Source: Tricholomella constricta
Lineage: Eukaryota; Basidiomycota; Agaricomycetes; Agaricales; Lyophyllaceae
Reading direction: 5' to 3'
DNA length: 64,000 nt
Assembly: GCA_013368375.1 (NCBI GenBank)
Contig: JAACJP010000011.1
Coordinates: forward strand, 682,001-746,000
In this document: one piece after another, positions 58,001 through 64,000 of the stretch
How the letters are laid out: each line of letters starts with the position of its first letter
Numbering within the stretch: position 1 is the first letter of the stretch
The notes under the pieces: model-generated
Seen by the model: the letters and a program-made list of their open reading frames with translations, nothing else
What the model was told of the DNA's origin: nothing
Databases searched by the model: none
Made by a program: the position numbers and the translations under genes

Positions 58001-59570
58001 TCTCACTGTCGGGATCGCGAATAACGCACTTCCCGCCGGCAAAGGTGGCGGAGAAGCCAAGCTCGTCGAGTCGCCCGATCGAAACGAGCGTGTACCCGAC
58101 CTCTGGAGAGTACAAGACCTCCGTGAGCTTCAGCTGCGACAGCTCGACGCCGTTCGGGACGTCGACAAGCAGCTCGCCTTTCCCGATCGCGTTGAACTGT
58201 TGACTGTTCGCGGCACGGAAAGGCTTGGGGGGGATCTCGACGTAGTTTTCGAGGTCCTCACGGTACGGGGTGATGTGGCGCGTGCAGCCGGAGTCGTAGA
58301 CTTCGCTGCGGGGTGAGTGGTCTTTCGGGGCATCGGAACTTGCGCTAACGTGTGCAGCGACCTCTTGGCTATTGCGAGCGATCCAGGCCTCGACGAGCGC
58401 GTCGAAATCCTTATCGATATCCTCGCCGTCGGAGTCCACGACAATATAGTCGTGCAACTCGAACATCCCTAGCCCGTCGTTGTCGTCGCCCCACAGGCTC
58501 CCAAGGTCGTCCCAATCGCTACCGCTCTCTTCGCCGTCGGCATCGCCGTCGGCGTCGCCTTCCCCTCGGTCGGATCCATCAGATGAGTCCGACACCGTCT
58601 GCAGCTCAGGCAGACTCGCATCGTCGTTGGAGGTGTGACCGTCGACGCTATGCGCCGCGAATGCTCCCTCGCCTTCGAAGTCCGAATCCGACTCGATAGC
58701 TGCGTTCGCCGTGCCGCCCTTCCCCTTGTCGGTAGACGACGACTTCAAGGACTTGGGGCACTTGTTTCGGAAGTGATCAGGACTTCCGCAATCCCAGCAC
58801 GCACGCGGCTTGCGCTCGCGCTGCTTCTCCTTCCACTTCGGGTTCGCCTTCCCTGGCGTAAACGCCATTGCTTCATCGCGATCGCTTTCCTTCGACTTCG
58901 CGGGAGCGCGGCGCGTGCGTTGCGCGCGCTGGCGCTGGCGATCGGATTCTTCGCAAATCATGGAGATCAGCGCATCGGGCGCGATCGTCTTCGAAGCGGC
59001 ATACTGCCGGGCGCCGGCTAGTTGCCCAGAAGCGAAGTTGGAAAGGGAGATGGGGAGGGAGGACAAAATGGTGGATCAGTAGTCGGCATCGCTGATTTCG
59101 ACACCGACGGTCGCCAACTTCTCGTGCTGCATGGCGAGAGCGTCGAGGAAGTCGCGAACATCTCCCTTGTCGGGGCACTTCGACTCCAGGAACTTGGTAC
59201 AAAGCTCCGTTTGCGCGTAAGTGCCTTTGTCGGTGTACTCCGCCACGATCGCGTCCCAGTGTTCCTTTACGGTCGGCTTCTTGTGGACGTGCATCAGCGC
59301 AGAGTCCGGAATCTTCTGAGTCAGCAGAGACTTCGCCGCGCACTCATCCTTCTCCCATTTAGCGATCTCGATCTCCTGGGCAGCTGTAGCGGTCGATCCA
59401 GCAGGGATCACGATGCACGTGGTGGCGCCGCTAAAATGGCCCCAGAAACCTTTGGCCTGGACAGCATCCTTGAAGCGGATAGAGAAAATCGCCCAGTTAA
59501 TGCCCGAAGCGTCTAGCTTCGGAATCGACGACGGGAGAGTGTCGGCAAGAGTACTAGCGGTGGTAGACAT
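55011..59570 (-). pseudogene. Copia-1 gag-pol, one frame with three in-frame stops
   Basis: A single frame: gag from MSTTASTLADTLPSSIPKLD (59570), zinc knuckle CWDCGSPDHFRNKC, a long acidic linker, protease VYDSGCTRHIT, GAG-pre-integrase HRRMGHIS with CESC, integrase DLWGP / HSDRGGEY / NGVAERRNRTI, RT with WVFRAKKDAAGNVIRYKARL and HVDD in place of the commoner YVDD, RNase H (GYADADGSMAED, TTEAEYVA, FSDNQSTIAL). Stops: TGA at 59078-59076 (after SDADY), TGA at 56744-56742 (after GVQSA), TAA at 55715-55713 (after RLTSA). Frame is kept through all three. Each can come from CGA or CAA by one C-to-T change. No frameshift was found over 4.5 kb. Confidence 0.92.
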
Positions 59571-59607
59571 CGAGCAATAGGCGGGCGGAAAGCGGGGCCC
59601 AATAACC

Positions 59608-60124
59608 TGTTAAAATATCTGTAATAATACGACTCAGTGTTTGCACGCGAGACGGCGGTCAAACGACTATGTATTCACCTGTAATAATACGACTACAGAT
59701 ATTGTTAGCGAAACGATAACGAAGATAGTAAGTAATCATTTACCTCAGTGTTTGCATGCGAGACGGCGGTCAAACGACTGAGGCGACGAGTCAGTAAGCG
59801 ACAGTATATAAGTAAAGTACCTAAATATACTAGGCTGCAAATGGGCGAACAAAAAGACAAGTTCTGCAGGAGAACAGTAAGTAAAAGGAAAGGTATGAAA
59901 CGCGAGCCAGCGGCTCGTTCAATACTAGTACGATAGCAATAGGAAATGGCAAAGGGAACAGATACCGATGGATAGCGATAGAGAGCGATTGAGACCGAAA
60001 CATAGATTGTGGCGTCGTAAGTTCCGCGTCGGCGGTGGTCGTGATGCGATGTGTCAGGGTCGCGGGAGTATTATCCGCAGCGCGCATGTGCGCGTCGAGA
60101 CTGTCCCATCTTGGACATCTAACA
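59608..60124 (-). repeat. Copia-1 5' LTR
   Basis: 517 bp. Directly inside it the minus strand reads GGTTATTGGGCCCCGC, the presumed primer-binding region; I could not match it to a particular tRNA. Confidence 0.92.
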
Positions 60125-60712
60125 GCGATGTCGCCAGCTGCGAAGATACGCGGGTGCCCTGGAATCTGGAACGTCGGCTCGACTGGGACGAAGCCGGATG
60201 GGCGAGGACGTCCGCGCCCAGGGATGCAGCGATAAAGGCGGTATTGGGTCGTGAGCTGCGACAGGGGATCTGAGAGTGCATGTAATGGGTCACCACTTTT
60301 TGAACTGTGGGAGGAAGGAAGAAAACATACGACGAGATCGGGGGTTAGGACTTTGCCGTTGCGCGTGGTGATGGGCTTCTCGACGCTGTTAGTTGCGGCG
60401 TCTTCGGGGACGATGTCCCCCAGGACGAGCTCAACGCCACGGAGCTGCAAGCGGCGCTCGATGTCTTTCCTGAACTTTTCGGGGTAGGCATCGTTGAGGA
60501 TGCGATCGTTTCCGTGAACAATGGTCACTTTCTTTGCCTGCGAATGGAGAGAGTAAGCAATGAGTAAAGGCACCAGTGCAACAATACGCACCGGGTTGAG
60601 GTCTTTAATCTCCCCTGCGAATTCTACATGGGGAAATCAGCATCGCCGCATCTCGAAGCAAAAAAATCCTCACCGATCGCGACTGCGCCACCTTCACTGG
60701 TAACCGATACAA
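60125..60712 (-). pseudogene. AIF/FSP1-like FAD-dependent oxidoreductase fragment
   Basis: Minus strand: GGAVAI, a 60-odd bp intron (GTGAGG...GTAG), EFAGEIKDLNP, an intron (GTGCGT...GCAG), AKKVTIVHGNDRILNDAYPE, KFRKDIERRLQLRGVELVLG, KVLTPDLV, an intron (GTATGT...TCAG), IPCRSSRPNTAFIAASLGAD. After a frame switch it continues FVPVEPTFQIPGHPRIFAAG, DIA, and is cut at 60124 by Copia-1. The GGAVAI.EFAGEI and KKVTIVHG pieces are the NAD(P)H-binding fold and FAAGDI the FAD-binding end of two-dinucleotide oxidoreductases of the AIF type. Introns are retained, so the fragment is genomic. Both ends and one frame are broken. Confidence 0.6.
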
Positions 60713-60714
60713 CG

Positions 60715-62010
60715 GCCGTTTAGCCCGTTGTATACTAACCGGAAAATTCATTTCCGTTGGCTCCGATACTTCCTCAGGCCGTGGATTTCGGTACGCTTGT
60801 TCTAGCGTGCCTACATTTCTTCCTTCGTGAGCCCGCATTGACGCTATTACTGCGTTCCATTCTTGCGGCATCCGTGGGTCGAACATCCACTCATATTGTG
60901 GATGTGGATTTGGTCTATCCCAAAATGATCGATTACTCGTATTCGTATACGGTTCTGATTCCATATCCTTGTCGGCACCGCTCGTCTTACGCGCTTCATT
61001 ATCACGCTGACGTTCTTCGCATGGCTCGTTAGTCTGTGCTCGTTCGTTCGAAGGCTCTTTTTGTGCCTTCTGCTGTCGTCGTTGGGGTTTTCTCTTCTTC
61101 GGAGGTGGCTTATCCCCCTCCTTAAGAGTTTCTTGAAACTCTTCATCGGATAATAGAAGTGCAGGGTGATCCTTCGGTAGGCTGTCTATCGGCCTACCCT
61201 CATTATCAGGATCTTTGTCATCTTCTACTGTTACTTTTAGTCATTCTCTTCGTTTCTCCAATGACCGATGGCGTCTAGCTTGCCGCTGTATGTGCGGCCC
61301 GTAGGAACGCTCGCTGTTTCTTGGGCTGTTTGCAATCTTTTGCGAAATGCCCTAGTTTTCCACAATTAAAGCACACTTCACCCAGAGGATGGTTGTGATG
61401 ATCGTGGTTTTTGGTTTGATCGTAATGCGGACGATCTCCCGTCTTCACCGCTGGTTTTTCGACGTGGGGCTTTTGCTCTCCACGTCCAGGTTGATCCTGA
61501 TACGCTGGCTTGGCGTATGGCTTTTCATTAAATGCGCCATACACACCTCGAGGCCTGTTGAAATTGTTTTGTGGGGCGTTTACTCGCCCCCCATCTGGTT
61601 TCCGCATTTGACTCGGTTGAGTTCGCTGAGCGGTTATGTTCCGCTCAAAGTAATCAGCCGTCTTCTGGGTGGCTTGGTGTGCTAAGCCCACCGCTAGGAA
61701 CTCTGGGGCTGTGTTGATTTCGGGTGATAGCCCGTCATCGAATAATGCCTTCCGCTCATTCGACGGCTGGTATTTGAAGGGAATTTCACAAGGTAAATCA
61801 TCAATTAGATCACAGAAATAACATATTTGGACTACCGGTTCAACTGTACCTAATGCTTATACTGGCGCATCTGCATTTGAAAGAAGCTCGTTGAGCTCCA
61901 AAAGCCTCCCGGTCTGAGTCAGCTCTGCAATTGCGCTGGGTGTGACTGGTCCAGCAATTGTATAATCCTCTTCCTGTGCAAGTAGGTCGTCGGTGAAGCT
62001 AAGGCGCTCT
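60715..62010 (-). pseudogene. Retroelement gag remnant with CCHC zinc knuckle
   Basis: On the minus strand, from about 62010: FTDDLLAQEEDYTIAGPVTP, PFKYQPSNERKALFDDGLSP (after a break), LAVGLAHQATQKTADYFERN, QNNFNRPRGVYGAFNEKPYA, and a zinc knuckle CFNCGKLGHFAKDC at about 61326-61367. Then come short broken frames (MKSFKKLLRRGISHLRRREN) and SFWDRPNPHPQYEWMFDPRM near 60900. It reads as the capsid and nucleocapsid part of another retrotransposon family; no RT is present. Many stops and shifts. Confidence 0.55.
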
Positions 62011-62222
62011 GGAAGACTGGGTGGATGCGCTTCATGGACTGAGGCAACAGGAGGCGTTATGCGAGCGGGCTGACTCGCCTTTGCACGACAAAAGGGCCAA
62101 GGTAGCGATGCGACAATTTCTTAGACGGTCGGGTCATAGAAATGTCGGTCGCGTCCAAGTACACCTTGTCGCCAGGCTGGTAGCCGGGCGTCGGGGCGTG
62201 TCGCTGATTGTAATACCCTTGC
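62011..62222 (-). pseudogene. Ty3-B-family pol relic (GPF module)
   Basis: About 210 bp matching, in reverse, the Ty3-B segment at about 30090-30280 (complement of VYLDATDISTTRPSKKL and LGP..VQRR), and the equivalent Ty3-C part at 45165-45370. Flanked by unrelated sequence; no LTR nearby. Confidence 0.7.
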
Positions 62223-63190
62223 CCGTAATTGTACCTTCTAATGTCATTATTCTAATTTCTAGCCAATGCAGAAGTGTGAAATGATTTCGATGCAAGCAAT
62301 TTTGCATTCTGATATTTGTGTTGTTATTGCCTTGTACTAAGTCCATATATTGGTCCCTGCCTTGCCGTAACCTACTTTAAATGGGTAATAGGATATGCAA
62401 TCATTACATTGGTTACAATGAGCACAGATATTTCATGACTTATGATTTAATTGTAATGATGTTATGAGGACTGCCATCCAGCCGTAATCGCCTTTACTAG
62501 ATTGTGGACATTACGATCGATGTTATTGATTTTGAGACCCTTTTGATTGCTTCAGTTCTGCTCACAAGACTCGAACCATTTTGCTGATGTGGCAAGCCCA
62601 AATCGGTCCAACCGGTCCTGCCGGGTATCAAAAAACGGTCAGCACGGTTGTAACCGGTCAACTGCGGTGTTTTGCAAAATGAGGGTCATCAGTGAATCAC
62701 AGTCGCCGTGCAAAACGCTTTAACTGATGGTATCAGTTTGGTTTTGCAAAGTTATGACAGTGTTGCCTGTGTGAAAGAGCCTCATGAATTCATGTTTGAG
62801 CCACATGATCAAAGAATCTCACTGCCATACGTGTCCGCTGTCGTCTTGGGATGACCGCTGATAAAAAGAAACACGGAACATGGTCCTATTATGCAGGAAT
62901 CAGCAGCAGGATGAACTGTCCGCGAATTGATCTCTATTGATCTGCAGCTTGCACACATACGGACACACATAAACACACAGTGTTGCCTGCATTTGACTAG
63001 GTAAGGTGCGGCCGTTGAACGGCAGGACCAAGTTCTGTATGGTATTCTGCAGATACTACGATAGCTCACTTTGAGTCTCCGATCGAGCTTCGGTCAAGGA
63101 TGTGCCATGTGGACACATTCGTACAATCAAAGTCTCCGGTCGAAATAATTAGCAGTAATGGTTATACATAGTCAAGTTACAGATAGATAT
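62223..63190. other. AT-rich sequence without a supported gene
   Basis: Short inverted motifs: CATTTTGCTGATG near 62578 and TTTGCAAAATGA near 62680, plus several ACCGGTC/CGGTC repeats at 62610-62670. The first motif equals part of the foldback element terminus at 20416, so this may be another decayed copy. Confidence 0.4.
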
Positions 63191-64000
63191 ATTTTATGAA
63201 ATCCGAGTCAAAAATGAAAAGAGAGAGAAAGAGAAGTAGAACAAAATGGAATTCAGGAATGAATTCATCAAATCCTTCAATCAAATCCAGCTTCCCCAAG
63301 TTTCCCTGTCTTTCTCTTCATAACGACCATGAGTACTCAGTGACGACCCTCCTACACGATGCCCAATGCGCCCTTTCCTCAAGACCTCCAATGCGTCTGG
63401 CCGATGAACCGCGGCGACGCACGGCCCCACTGCCGACCACGGCCTCTGAAAGTCGATGAAAGGTCTAGGCTCTGGAGCAACCACATTCACAATCTCATAC
63501 TCGCGAATCACATCCAAAGGTACACCGAGGCCATGGCATGCTGCATTGAGACTGCGCCCGGCCGATGATGATGATCTCGCGCCCGCTTCCCCTCCAGGTG
63601 TCTGCACTTCCTGGCAAGATTTCTTCGGCGTTTGCGCTCGATGATTGCAATGATCTCGTCCTCTGTTCGAACTTCGCACGGGGGGCGGTGGCGACTCGGT
63701 GATGGTGACCAGCACAACGGCTGACTGTGGCGGCAGACACCATCGAGGGCAGGCGAGGAGAAGAGTGAGTCGGTCGCACCAAAGCTCTTATTGCATTTAC
63801 TTTGCGCATCTGGCATCGATGTGAACACGGCGCCGAGACCGACCTGATAATCTGCATCACTTGAATGACATGGAATTGACACAACATACAAAACTGCATG
63901 CATAGTCTAGGGAATCAGGTCAGATATCGCCCCTGCTTTGATTGTAGATAGCTTACCATGGCCTTATCGGTATCATGTCTGCAAAGAATGAGAACTGTGA
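63191..64000. other. Unassigned right edge, possible minus-strand gene
   Basis: Overlapping minus-strand frames between 63903 and 63281 (for example TEDEIIAIIERKRRRNLARK and IREYEIVNVVAPEPRPFIDF) have gene-like composition, but no family, start or splice pattern could be established. Confidence 0.25.

Larger units (their letters stand above)
54487..60124 (-). mobile_element. Copia-1: full-length Ty1/copia retrotransposon, minus orientation
   Basis: LTRs 54487-55003 and 59608-60124, both 517 bp, with about four differences, all transitions among those seen. One gag-pol frame runs 59570 to 55011 in copia order (integrase before RT). A polypurine run (complement of CTCCTCCTC, 55004-55012) abuts the 3' LTR. 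Flanks do not match: AGGAT on the left against GCGAT on the right, and the flanking genes differ (CDK-like against AIF-like). Confidence 0.92.

Noticed and set aside
63281..63903. A host gene at the right edge on the minus strand
   Set aside because: Frames are gene-like in composition, but no consistent exon chain, start or family could be shown, so it is listed only as unassigned.
1..64000. tRNA, rRNA or other structured RNA genes
   Set aside because: I looked for tRNA-like GGTTCGAATC-type T-arms and found none with a matching acceptor stem; a tRNAscan-SE run would settle it.

Overview
The window reads as a transposon-dense stretch of a filamentous basidiomycete (Agaricomycete-type) nuclear genome. 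Evidence: GC-rich coding sequence, short GT-AG introns of about 44-70 bp, a KDZ-type DNA transposon with its cysteine-cluster domain, a DIRS/PAT-like tyrosine-recombinase retroelement, chromodomain Ty3 elements, and broken pieces of fungal housekeeping genes. I see no clearly intact host gene. Element names below (Ty3-A, Ty3-B, Ty3-C, DIRS-1, KDZ-1, Copia-1) are local labels.

Layout. 1-2033: 3' end of a Ty3 pol cut by the window edge. 2560-3462 and 14042-16140: a decayed Nup188-like nucleoporin gene split by Ty3-A (3463-14041), a young element with 358-bp LTRs, gag, frameshifted pol with two retropepsin domains and a chromodomain, and a spliced antisense gene. 16137-17640: fragments of a BCS1-like AAA ATPase and an F-box-like gene. 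17645-22811: AT-rich sequence, a foldback element and trehalose-phosphorylase-like exons. 22812-35556: DIRS-1, with split direct repeats A1 ... B1-A2-B2; its gag is interrupted by the very young Ty3-B (24748-31099). 35557-46026: Ty3-C, a relative of Ty3-B whose two halves now lie in opposite orientation. Between the halves lie two tandem arrays, a divergent gene pair and a solo LTR. 46027-54000: KDZ-1 with three genes. 54290-62222: Copia-1 (54487-60124), flanked by a CDK-like and an AIF-like gene fragment, then relics of other retroelements. 62223-64000: little that can be supported.

How the parts work together. Ty3-A and Ty3-B each carry a 5' primer-binding segment complementary to the predicted start of their own transcript, as in Tf1/sushi self-priming elements. 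Each also has a slippery heptamer in the right register for -1 frameshifting from gag to pol. Ty3-A (antisense gene) and KDZ-1 (first gene) each carry a protein with a Zn2Cys6-type cysteine spacing followed by a coiled coil. Most elements are damaged by single in-frame stops, many explicable as C-to-T changes. A single inversion of 39958-46026 would explain both the split Ty3-C and the present direct orientation of the KDZ-1 terminal repeats.

Positions of exon borders and repeats were worked out by hand. They were checked against reading-frame continuity or equal copy lengths where possible, but no alignment or database search was run.
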